Source: Trachythela sp. YZ-2020
Taxonomy: Eukaryota; Cnidaria; Anthozoa; Malacalcyonacea; Clavulariidae
Length of the DNA stretch: 64,000 nucleotides
Direction: 5' to 3'
Assembly (NCBI GenBank): GCA_016169945.1
Contig: JADLSH010000254.1
Location: 744,001-808,000, forward strand
Part shown: piece after piece, positions 44,658 through 62,000 of the stretch
Numbering within the stretch: position 1 is the first letter of the stretch
How the letters are laid out: every line of letters starts with the position of its first letter
Made by a program: the position numbers and the translations under genes
Notes under the pieces: generated by a model
Databases searched by the model: none
Told to the model about the DNA's origin: nothing
What the model saw: only the letters and a program-made list of their open reading frames with translations

Positions 44658-47600
44658 ATGAAGATTAAAGCAGGTATGATGAATTTTATCTTATTGCTTC
44701 TTTGTTTCGGTAAATTGACAATTTTATAAAGAAAGCCAGTTTCTGGGATATTTATGAATCGATATCTATGCCACTATTTTCCTCGAGATTTTCCTCAAAT
44801 TGTTTTAACTTGCTCCGTAGTCTAAGCTGAAATCTTTCTGGAATTCATTTTTTGTTTTTTCAATGTTTGTGGAAAGAACCACGTTTATTTTATGTCGTAT
44901 TAAAGAGCTTTCAGTCCGTGATTAAAGAGCTTTCAGTCCGTGATTAAAGAGCCCCAATAGCTTTATTAGCTTTATTTGCTAGTTAATACAGTTATCTACC
45001 TTTTAAAATGTCTTTAGATCTTAAGCTACATCATGGGCCAATTCATATTTAAAAATCTGCATATATATGCATTTCGCGAATATAACACCTATTTTTAAAT
45101 ATTAAAGAAAGATTTATAACTGCAGTCTACGCAAGATCTCATTCATCACTGCACAAATTTGATTTATCACTCTGCAAATTGGTGAACACCCCTCGGTTAT
45201 CACTGCACCTTAAAATACTCCCTGCACCAGGGGCGTAGGACCCCCCGCCTCCTACGCCACTGCCCTGCACCATCCATGCCAACCTATTCATGGCTATCAA
45301 AAACTTCTTGTTCATTACTCTTGTTATCTTTATAGATATGTGGTTTTTGTTTGTCATCACACCTTACTTGCTGTCAAGCTGTGCCCTTGCAAAAACTTTA
45401 GCGTCTGATACTGCTGGCTGTTTCAGTGAGGCTGATTACATCACATGTAGTGATAATGAAATAGATGGTGCCCACCACCCCTCAGTGTGTAACTGCAGTG
45501 AACAAGAAAAACAATGTTATATAAAATTTAATATCACGGCAAATTTGGAATCTTACGTCACTAACGAATTAATTCATCCATACAATATCTTCAGCATCAA
45601 TGGTGGACATATTGGCCCAACAATCATCGTAAAAAGCGAACAGATTGTAGTAGTCGATGTCTTTAATAACATTCCACAAGGATTTCCTAATAATGGTGAA
45701 GAGGTAAATGACGACGTTTCAATTCATTGGCATGGCATGCACCAGAGAAATACTCCTTGGATGGATGGTGTGGGAAAGGTTACTCAGTTTCCTATATCAA
45801 GTGGTAAAAAATTCAGGTAGGATATTTTTTTCAATTTCATGGCTAGGCTATAATAAAGCTGGATAAATGACGAGCATGAGCGTCGATGAGAATTGGTTAG
45901 CGATAGTTTGAACGAGAGTTTCCTCAACTTGCTCTCACGCCCCGGTCGAACGAGAACAAGAGTTGCATGAGAATTGACTGAATAATTTAGCGCGCAAAAC
46001 GGAGCCCTGAGAAGAATTCAAAAATTTTGATAAACGTAGCGCTTACGGTGCCTTCTTATCTTTCCTTGTTATGAACACTGCCATAACGTGTTATTTTGTG
46101 GTTATTTATTATCGTGTAGTTGTTTAAAATTCTTGTACAGCACTCGTGAGCTGTGAAACGAGCAAAAGCTCTTGTTGACTCTACTCAAAGTTTAAACCAG
46201 CTCAAAAATTGATGAGAGTGCAATTCTCATGAACTTTCATCCTCATTTGACCAGGGTCCAGGGCTTAAGTAATTTATATTCACTTTAAAATCGAGTCCTT
46301 ATCTTTATAGCGCGACATTCTTGTGCAATACCAATGGCGAAACTTATTCAATAATTTCCTCAGCAACCATTATTATTTGAACGTTTAATTGAAGTAATTG
46401 AATGTTTATGTGAACTAATAATGTTGTATATGCTATTACAGATTACACATTACACATCACACATCACATATTGCACATTACACATTACACATCACACATT
46501 ACACATCACACATTACACATTACACATTACACATCGCACATCGCACATCACACATCACACATCGCACATGACACATTACACATGACACATCACACATCAC
46601 ACATTCCACATGACACATTACACATCGCACATCGCACATCACACATCACACATCGCACATTGCACATTACACATCACACATCACACATTACGCATTACAC
46701 ATCACACATTCCACATGACACCTTGCACATTACACATTACACATGACACATCGCACATTGCACATGACACATTACACATCACACATCACACATCACACAT
46801 CGCACATTGCACATTACACATTACACATTACACATCCCACATCACACATCACACATTGCACATGACACATTACACATTACACATCACACATCACACATCA
46901 CACATCGCACATCACACATCACACATTACACATCACACATCACACATCACACATCGCACATTGCACATTACACATTACACATCACACATCACACATCACA
47001 CATTGCACATGACACATCACACATCACACATCGCACATTGCACATTGCACATTACACATCACACATCACACATCACACATCACACATTACACATCACACA
47101 TCACACATCACACATCACACATCACACATCACACATCACACATCACACATCGCACATTATTTGAACGTTTAATTGAAGTAATTGAATGTTTATGGGAACT
47201 AATAATGTTGTATATGCTATTACAGATTACACGTCACACATTACACATCACACATCACATATTGCACATTACACATTACACATCACACATTACACATTAC
47301 ACATTACACATTACACATTACACATCACACATCACACATGACACATCACACATCACACATCACACATGACACCTTGCAGATTACACATTACACATTACAC
47401 ATCACACATCACACATCACACATTGCACATGACACATTACACATCACACATCACACATCACACATCGCACATTGCACATTGCACATTACACATTACACAT
47501 CACACATCACACATCACACATCACACATCACACATCACACATCACACATCGCACATTACACATTACACATCACACATCACACATCACACATCACACATCA

Positions 47601-50600
47601 CACATCGCACATTGCACATTACACATTACACATCACACATCACACATCACACATCGCACATTATTTGAACGTTTAATTGAAGTAATTGAATGTTTATGGG
47701 AACTAATAATGTTGTATATGCTATTACAGATTACACGTCACACATTACACATCACACATCACATATTGCACATTACACATTACACATCACACATTACACA
47801 TTACACATTACACATTACACATTACACATTACACATTACACATTACACATCACACATCACACATGACACATCACACATCACACATGACACCTTGCAGATT
47901 ACACATTACACATTACACATCACACATCACACATCGCACATTGCACATTACACATGACATATCACACATTACACATTACACATGACACATCACACATCAC
48001 ACATCACACATCACACATTACGCATTACACATCACACATCACACATCACACATCACACATCACACATTACACATTACACATTACACATTACACATCACAC
48101 ATTCCACATGACACATGACACCTTGCACATTACACATTACACATGACACATCGCACATGACACATCACACATCGCACATGACACATCACACATTACACAT
48201 CACACATCGCACATCACACATCACACATCACACATCGCACATGACACATCACACATTACACATTACAACCTTGGAGAACAGTGTAGAACTGATAGAGCTA
48301 TCCAGTATAATAGAGTTAGTTTGGTTTTCTTCCGTAGTTACATTGGGCCAATAAGTGCCATTAAGTGGTGGCTGTTTCTGGACCTCTAGGGAAAATAGTT
48401 CAGAGCTTATACTAGGTTAGTGTTAGTCTGAGTAGGATTTTCCCTCTAACTACGCAAAGACAAGATATATAAAGGCATTCACTTCGCAAACCTAGTCGCT
48501 GGAGGTCTATTCTCGACAACACAAAAGCAGGTCATTCCGACGTTTCGAGAGTTTATTTTCAGAAGGTGTCACCTTGATAATATCCTGAATATATTGCAGG
48601 AATTTTGAAATCCAAAAATCCTCATACGCTTTTTTCAGAGTAATACACCCCTCGTCTTTGACAAGAAAGACACTACATATTATCTATAATATCTCGGATG
48701 TGGGCTATTGAAAAATATAGAGAGAACTCTCCAGACGAAGTCTTTCCTCAATTCTTCAAGAATACACACATTATCTAGAGCTATCATTCGTTACTTGAAC
48801 GTTGGTGCCCTTTCTGAAGAAGCTGGTCCATTTTCTGAAGAAGCTGGTCCCCTCTCAGGTTGCTAAAATATTCTTCTAATTTATAGGTACATATTTCGAG
48901 CTCATCCTTCAGGAACATTTTGGTATCATTCTCACATGCGAAAACAAAGAGATGAAGGAATCTTCGGCGCTTTGATTGTGCTAGAAGAACCACAAGTGGT
49001 CAATAAATTGTCGGAGTTTGGACTTCGTTCATTTGAGGACATGCCAGAGAACCACACGATAGCTATCACAGAACACTTGGAGAAGAATGAACGTTCTAAA
49101 GAAGAGCGCATGCCGGATGGAGAATCTGTTCCAGTAAAGGGCGAATCAATTTTGTCATTTCAAATAAACGGAATAAAACTGCCTCAAAGTACATCACAAA
49201 CAGAACAATTTGAACCTTCCTTCATTGTTGAGCCCGGAGAGAGTTATCGTTTTCGAGTGATTGGAGCAATGGAACAAACTGTCCTTCGTTTTTCTATCGA
49301 CTTTCATAAGTTGTTTGTGATAGCTACTGACGGATATCTTACAGAACCGTTTCCAGTTGACGTTATCCATTTACATGTCGGTGAACGGTACGACTTTATT
49401 TTGAAGGCATATACCAATGTTGATCGCGGAACCGCTTTTCCAATTCGAATTGAGTCTGTTGCATATCACGGTGACGATCCCAACCAACCTGAACGCGTTG
49501 GCATTGCATATCTGAAATACGGTAACAACCCAGATTCAGAAGTCAAAGTGCATGAAGATCGTTGTAGTCAGTGCGAAGCATTGAATTGTCCTTTTGAGGG
49601 TTACCCCAAACTGCCAAACGCTCCTTTCTTTGATTGCCACAACGTGAGCGAACTTAAATTGCTCAACTCAACTCCAGAAGGTGAACTCCCTGATGATCCA
49701 ACGCCGTTAACGCGATTCTTCAACTTTGATCTTATAAAATATGAAACAAACACTTCAACTAGATACAAAGGATTGATAAATAACGTTCAGTGGGGTTTTC
49801 CCCAAAACCCTTTTGGCCTGGGACTTGGGAGTGAAGCACCGTCTGATTGTAAGTATAGCACAGAAAACACGCAGAACTGTACCAAAAAATGCCCACATAC
49901 AGTTCCAATTAACGATTCTAATGAATCGATGCAATTTGTGTTTTCGGCGCTTGCCAAGTCTAACCAGTCAGTGTTAAACATCAAAACACATCCAATTCAT
50001 CTTCATGGTCATTCGTTTTGGGTCGCAAAAATTGCCTACCCAAAATATTTTAAGAACGGAACCATTGACAGTGTGAACGATGATATAAAAATAGACACAG
50101 AGTGTGGGCCAGGAGAGTGGAGAAACGGAGAACCATCAGATATCGAGGTGAACGACATAACAGTCCGTAAAGACGTTATTATTGTTCCAGCTGGTGGTTA
50201 TGTCGTCATTAAATTCAAGGCTGCAAATCCGGGATGGTGGTTTATGCATTGTCATATCGATTTTCATCTAAATAAGGGAATGGCGCTTGCCATAAATGAG
50301 CTCCAGGTTTGTCTAAACCCTCCTCCGCCTGGTTTAAAGGAGGCTAAAAATAACGACTTTTGCTTTACCGTTAAGGAATTTGAGAAAAAAGAGAAGAATG
50401 ACACATGTAATGTGATCAGTCCAAACTCCCAAGCGATAGCAGCTGATGAAGAACGACTAACAGTAAGGCACGAAGTAAGAAAGGATGAATTTGGTTATCG
50501 GCGACTCAAGGGCGGGGACTTCAATGAAGAAGAACAACTCCACGAAGTAAGAAAGGATGAATTTGGTTATCGGCTTGCAGACTACAAACCGAAGAAATAT

Positions 50601-50726
50601 TTGTATTACGAAGGCGAGCGGCAGCATTCAAGAGCCATTGATATGATTTTGCGTGGATATCAAAACGATGGATGGAGAAACCATCGGGTATCGCAAAAAG
50701 AAATGAACGAAAACGTTAAACGTTAA
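44658..50726 (+). CDS. Secreted laccase-like multicopper oxidase, copy 2
   Basis: Exons 44,658-44,673, 45,336-45,816 and 48,887-50,726 join to 778 aa with the same intron positions and phases as copy 1. The signal peptide and all copper motifs are kept: HWHG (136-139), FWYHSH (177-182), HPIHLHGH (534-541) and HCHIDFHLNKGM (620-631, type-1 C621, axial M631). The Phe in the second motif replaces a non-ligand His of copy 1. Exon 2 is 15 bases shorter than in copy 1. The C-terminal tail contains an in-frame 72-bp duplication, so HEVRKDEFGYR occurs twice, separated by RLKGGDFNEEEQL; copy 1 has it once. The downstream signal is AGTAAA instead of AATAAA. Promoter sequence is conserved, so both genes could be transcribed. 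The tail and scattered surface replacements suggest the copies have started to diverge under retained catalytic constraint. Substrate unknown. Confidence 0.92.
46440..48268. repeat. Heptamer satellite in intron 2 of gene 2, three blocks
   Basis: ACATTAC/ACATCAC/ACATGAC/ACATTGC heptamers in three blocks (46,440-47,157, 47,226-47,663, 47,733-48,268). The blocks are separated by two copies of a roughly 70-bp unique sequence (TTATTTGAACGTTTAATTGA to GTATATGCTATTACAG). That unique sequence also precedes the first block, so the satellite and its left flank were amplified together. The His/Thr-rich open frames are artefacts. Confidence 0.95.
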
Positions 50727-50828
50727 ACGTTTGATTTTATTGATTACTTATGTTTGCATTTAGTATAAGGCGTGAAAATCCATAGGAATCTAGGAGGATA
50801 TAAATCGTAAGTCTTCAGTTTCTATATA

Positions 50829-50834
50829 GTAAAA
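50829..50834 (+). terminator. Variant polyadenylation hexamer of oxidase gene 2
   Basis: AGTAAA at the position aligned with AATAAA in gene 1. AGTAAA is a known weaker variant in animals; no AATAAA is seen in the next 100 bases. Confidence 0.4.
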
Positions 50835-51107
50835 AGCGCCCATGGTTTAGATATTGGGGTCATTTTGTAGGCGTATAGAATAATTAATATGTGGGGACAA
50901 TTTTAGCATAGAACCTTTGTTTTTCATGATTTGTTATGGCAGGTTTATTACAAGCATGCATGCACATAGCCTAGATTTTTGCACTTGTTAATGTTAACTT
51001 TGTAGCGTGTTCATACACGGATAATTAAAATATTTTTGCACGAATCTGTCAATTTTTATCACTTTTGTATCGAGGGAATTCACGTTAGGGAAACAGCTCC
51101 TTTAACT

Positions 51108-51820
51108 CTGGACAATTAAGTAAGAGATGGCTCTTACTGGATTTGTAGGGAGAACAGTTTAGAACTGATAGAGTTATCCAGTATAAATAAATTAAGTTTA
51201 GTTTAGGTTTCCTCCTGTAGTAACACTGGATCAATAAGAGATGGTTCTTACTGGACCTCTAGGAAGAACAGTTTAGAACTGATAGAGCTATCCAGTATAA
51301 ATAAAGTTAGTTTAGTTTAGGTTTCCTCTTGTACTAACACTGAATCAATAAGAGATGATCCTTACTGAACCTCTAGGAAGAACAGTTTAGACTGATAGAG
51401 CTATCCAGTATAAATAGAGTTATAGTTTAGTTTAGGTTTCCTCCTGTAGTAACACTGGGTCAATAAGAGATGACTCTTACTGGACCTCTAGGGAGAACAG
51501 TTTAGAACTGATAGAGCTATCAAGTATAAATAATGTTAGTTTAGTTTAGGTTTCCTCTTGTACTAACACTGAATCAATAAGAGATGATCCTTACTGAACC
51601 TCTAGGAAGAACAGTTTAGAACTGATAGAGCTATCCAGTATAAATAGAGTTAGTTTAGTTTAGGTTTCCTCCTGTAGTAACACTGGGTCAATAAGAGATG
51701 ACTCTTACTGGACCTCTAGGGAGAACAGTTTATAACTGATAGAGCTATCCAGTATAAATAAAGTTAGTTTATAGATTAGGTTTCTTCCTGTAGTAACACT
51801 GGATAATTAAGTAAGAGATG
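51108..51820. repeat. About 120-bp minisatellite, six units
   Basis: Six tandem units with TAGGGAGAACAGTTTA, GATAGAGCTATCCAGT and TTTAGGTTTCCTCCTG, ending near AGTAAGAGATGACTCTCACT. Two sub-variants alternate (CTTGTACTAACACTGAATC and CCTGTAGTAACACTGGGTC), indicating expansion by a two-unit register. Confidence 0.9.
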
Positions 51821-52288
51821 ACTCTCACTGAACTGAAGTTGAAGTTAGAAATGTTTCTTGAATAGATATGCTATTTTATTCTAACATTTGGCCTTCTAAC
51901 TTCAACTTCACTTCATTGAAACGAATACTTGCATAAAATGCTAATGGTTATCAAATTATTTAATAGGCCATTTTTAGCTAATTCTCGACACTTCCAAAAA
52001 TGTTTACTGAAGTTTAAACGCAGCTATCTCGGGGAATATTGCATGAAAATGCACAGAGCCACATTATGTAGAAATGTACGCACAGAAAAACAGTGAACAT
52101 CGCCCGCGTTTCACTTCACCCATATTATAATTCTCATTCATTTCTTTGTTGCCTTCTGGCCAAAAATTACCTTGTGTGACATGGCGTTTACACTTGATAA
52201 TCGTAGTTATATCGTGCTCCTATATTTCGCCCCCCCCCCAGCAAAAATTACCAACCCAATCTCAATAATCAGAATGAATAGTTTTCAA

Positions 52289-52294
52289 TTTATT
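52289..52294 (-). terminator. Polyadenylation signal of eIF2-alpha
   Basis: AATAAA on the minus strand, 47 bases beyond the stop codon at 52,341. Confidence 0.6.
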
Positions 52295-52340
52295 TTTTGA
52301 GTGCATGACAAAAACTAATCTAAATTGTTCAAAAGTTCTC

Positions 52341-58077
<5,737 letters not shown>

Positions 58078-58275
58078 CCCGGGGGGTGCAAACCTCTTTA
58101 CCTCTGTAGGGGGTTGTACACACTTTGATTGGGGGGGTAATACTGTTTGGTATTCATGTCAACACCCAGGGGGGAAACCTCTTGATCTATTTGGTGGGGG
58201 GTTGTCCACACTTTGATTGAGGGGGTAGTTACCCTTGTTATATTCATGAAAATACTTTGTCCAGGGGGGCAAACT
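58078..58275. repeat. Tandem GGGGG/CACACTTTGATT repeat
   Basis: About two units of roughly 107 bp. Each contains a CCGGGGGG or CCAGGGGGG run, AAACCTCTT, GGGGGTTGT and CACACTTTGATTG; a third partial unit follows. Upstream of the GREB1-family gene. Confidence 0.75.
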
Positions 58276-58596
58276 ATTTGACCATTTTAAGAGTTTGTGC
58301 ATAATAACTGCGCCTTTTACTTTGCGTCTGTGTTGTATGAGGTTACATAGTAACCAAGGTTAATATCATAGGAACCGCACACAGCCTGAGCACGACGTAC
58401 GCCCTCAAGGGGGCAGATATAGAGAGTGATAAGCAGGCTCATGACTCCCAGCCAACTGGAGCCAGTTTTGTTGTGAGAATACATAAACTGTCCTCTAAAC
58501 TCCAGGTTTTTTTCTTTGTTTATTTATTGGACAGAAGGAACTTCACTGGGGGCCAAAATAGCCACTGGGGGGGCATGGGGGGGCAACATGGGGGCT

Positions 58597-58669
<73 letters not shown>
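58597..58669 (+). repeat. Poly-G tract
   Basis: 42 consecutive G, one C at 58,639, then 30 G. Preceded by GGGGGGGCATGGGGGGGCAA. The glycine/proline frames across it are artefacts. The length is likely imprecise, because such tracts are hard to sequence. Confidence 0.9.
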
Positions 58670-58783
58670 CTGGGACAGTAGTTTAAAGGCCCTGTAGTAC
58701 TCTGCTGAGAGAATATAATCCAAACAATGTATTGCCAATGTTGGTTTTTTAATTTCCATTGAACACTCTGTTTGGTGTGATAA

Positions 58784-58889
58784 GGTGCAGATGTTCGGTG
58801 GTCAGGTCCTGACTCGACATGCTCACGTGATTCGGACCTGAATCCAAGTAAGTCAAATCCCTACACTATTCGCTGACCACATCTGCACC
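58784..58889. other. Long hairpin next to a splice donor (possible 5' UTR exon)
   Basis: GGTGCAGATGT and GTGGTCAG pair with CTGACCAC and ATCTGCACC. Inside, TCAGGTCC pairs with GGACCTGA. Fifteen bases further, ACGG is followed by GTAAGT (58,905-58,910), a consensus donor. An acceptor (TTTTATTTCAG) at 59,020-59,030 precedes the first coding exon, so this may be a non-coding first exon. A small MITE is an equal alternative. Confidence 0.4.
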
Positions 58890-59070
58890 TAACCATCCAC
58901 ACGGGTAAGTATGGTGACGACAGATATTAAATAAGATGGCCACTTGCCTTTGGCTTGTGTTTATGTATCTTATACAATATCAGGCTGCTCATGCTGTATA
59001 ATGTATATATATAAATTTGTTTTATTTCAGGGGAAAAATGACTTGATAGTTATTCCGTAGCATATCAAAC

Positions 59071-62000
59071 ATGGCAGATCAGATCTACTCCATGTGTTGG
59101 CCTACACCAAGCGGGTCATCACAATATCAAAGTGATTCTGAACAAAATACACTGCAACATCCAAGAACTACCGTTAATACCTCAGGTAATGTATATATTT
59201 TCCAATTTGTCTCCCCTGTGCTCAGGGATACTAAGATATTTAGCAAGGCCAAGGCAAAATCCTTCCTGTGACACTAATAGTTTCCATGTGGCCTTGTATT
59301 TTGGGCCCAAGGATATAATTTGGGTAGTATGTCATTTAACATTTTGTAGAGAGGGTAATCGAAATTCCTGTTTTTTTCTACTTTATAATAAATTTCATCA
59401 TGCATGCTCAGTTGTCTTGTCCTTTCCAGGAAATATGCTTGAATCAAATAGTCACGAGATTGTTCCCATGGCAACAGGCTCGCATGCAACTACATCGCAG
59501 AATAGCAACATTAAAAGACCAGGTACTAGCTATTATGTACATCAACATTAAGCTGTGATGGACCGTAGACTCCTTGAAGGTGCAGCATTTTCATTCTAGG
59601 TTGCCTTCCGTCCACACATATTTGTGGAATAGGCCCGCCAAAAACACAAATGTTTCAAAACGGTCTCCAGAGATCGCAACCTTTTCATTAATTTATTATT
59701 CCACCAACTTGCAGGCTACTGTGTGAATGGTAAAGCTATATCACTCAGTCATCTGGAACAACATGGTCTTGAGATTGAGGTACCATCGAGTATGGTACTT
59801 GCTGGTGCAAAATCACCATTACTTGGTAAAACAATCCTGGTGACAGCTGTTAACAAGAGATTTTTACCATGTGACGCCACTGCTCCTACGGTGTTGGGAT
59901 TCTCAGGCTGTTGTGTCGGGTGTGGTGATGCTCACTTCCGTTACTTCACAGAGTTTGCAACACATATCAACCTTGTGCTTGCAACACAGCCCAAGAAACA
60001 GAAGCATTTGAAGTTTTATATCGTCAGAGATAATCTGGGACGCCTGTGTCGTGGACCGCGTATCCTTTGGAAGGGAGTATGTACGTAGCTTTGATGTTTT
60101 AAATCTTAAAAATTTACAATACTTTAATTAAAGCCCATCAAACAAGGATGAGAGCTGATGAGAGTTTTACCCTGTAAGTCTACATTCAATTCTGAACATT
60201 ATAGAGTTGGCAAGCGAGAGTTTGTGCCCGGGTCAAACGAGAACAAGAGTTGCACGAGAGTTGACTGGATATTACTACCTCTGACACCAACCTATATACT
60301 TTGATTTATTCTTTTATATCGTTTTATGTATAGCAGATACCCCTCGTAAAAGGACATTTCCCTATCCCCCGGGCTTCCAATCAGCGATCGAGAATAACGC
60401 GTCATCACACAAGATCTCTGACGTCAGCTCTACGTCATACCCATCCATGATTGGCGGAAGTCATCATCCAATCAGAGAAGGAAGATCCTCCACAAGTTCT
60501 CAATCCTCTTGCGACAGTGGTTCATCTTTTGATCCCTCCGCCATACCATCGATATTCAAACGAAGTCGAGACGATTTGGAGGGGAAAGACGGTAAGTCCA
60601 GCTACCTCTATGCACTGCGATTTTTTCACAGATATCGGGACATCTTACATAACACACACGTACAAACGCGCAAGTTGTAACAAACCTGCAGCAGACTTGT
60701 ACCAATGCTGTTTCAACAACTTGTTATCAGGATGTGTTCGCACTGCTTGTTCCCAGCTTGTTGACAAGTTGTCAACGGCTTGTTTGACAACTTGCCGCAA
60801 GGTTGTTGACTCAACAGACTTTGTTACAAGTTGTTCCAACAACTTGTTATCGTCCTGCAATTCAACAACTTGTCAACAAGTTGTGAGTGACAACCTTGTA
60901 GCAACTTGATGAAATGACAACATTGTTACAACTTGTTGACAAGCTTGCTACAAGCCTGTTGCGAACACATCTTGTTGACAAGATGCGATCATGCGAGATT
61001 TGTACGTGGGTAATACGCGCTTTAAGTAAACCAAACTCTCTCTTATTTTTGTAGAAGAAATGTTTCCACCTCATGCTTGGCTGGAGACAGTTTGTGGTGT
61101 AAGACCAGTCCTAATCCTTGGTCATCCTAGCACTCCACCGCATTTTATTAGCTCTTATAAAGAAATTATATTATCTGATATGTTACTGGATTGCTTTGAG
61201 TTTCTGAAAAGACCAGTGTCAACAAGTAAGAAATGATCATTAACAAACGTACTCTGTTTAATGAAAGACTATTTGATTACGGGATATTGGTGGTTAGTGC
61301 ATGTCTGTGCTTGGAGTTTGACTCCTAAAATCGGAGGTGGAAAAGTTTTTTTCTTTCTGGGAACCTGGGTTCAATGCTCACTGATTGATTTTGACATTGA
61401 ACTGATTGGAGTGTTGTTTCTTGATATTCAGTGGTGTTCAATTTGATATAGTGAATACAAAATGCATTACAATTACTAGTCTAGACTAGAGCATACTCTA
61501 GTTTTGTTATTACTCGTCAGTTAATTATTAACTTTATAAATTTGTATTAAAAATTTTCTGCAAAAGTTCAGATCCAAAAATATTTCTGGAAACTAGGTTC
61601 CTAGGATCCGATACTTGTTCCACCTCTGTCTACAATGTGCATGCAGTTGTCTGAATAAAATAGCGCCTCGGTTGAATGCGAGAAGAGTTCCTCCAGTGTG
61701 ACTCGACCAACTATAATTGACTTCGGTTACAGATGATAGATAATCCCAAGTCTCCTTAACCGACAAAAATCAAACCTGACCTACTGTACCAGTGTTGGGG
61801 ACTCGGTGGCGCAGTCGTCAGAGCAAGCGCCTTTCAACTCTGAGATCGCGGGTTCGATTCTCGCTGGGGACTCACGACACTTATGTAAAAAGAGTCAGTT
61901 AACGCTCTACCGAAAGTCGTGGGTTTTCTCCGGGTAATCCGGTTTCTTCCCACAGGGAATGTTGACAGGGTGGGTTTGGATAAGCCCCAAACTAACCCTT

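Noticed and set aside
48901..48935. Loss of a copper ligand in oxidase copy 2 (FWYHSH against HWYHSH)
   Set aside because: The differing residue is not a copper ligand; the HxH pair is intact and Phe is common there in laccases.
58473..58759. Poly-Gly (+) and poly-Pro (-) frames
   Set aside because: They are translations of the poly-G tract, with no splice or domain support.
61797..61880. Functional tRNA gene
   Set aside because: A and B boxes are present, but the acceptor and anticodon stems do not pair well and a SINE body with a central domain and 3' repeat follows.
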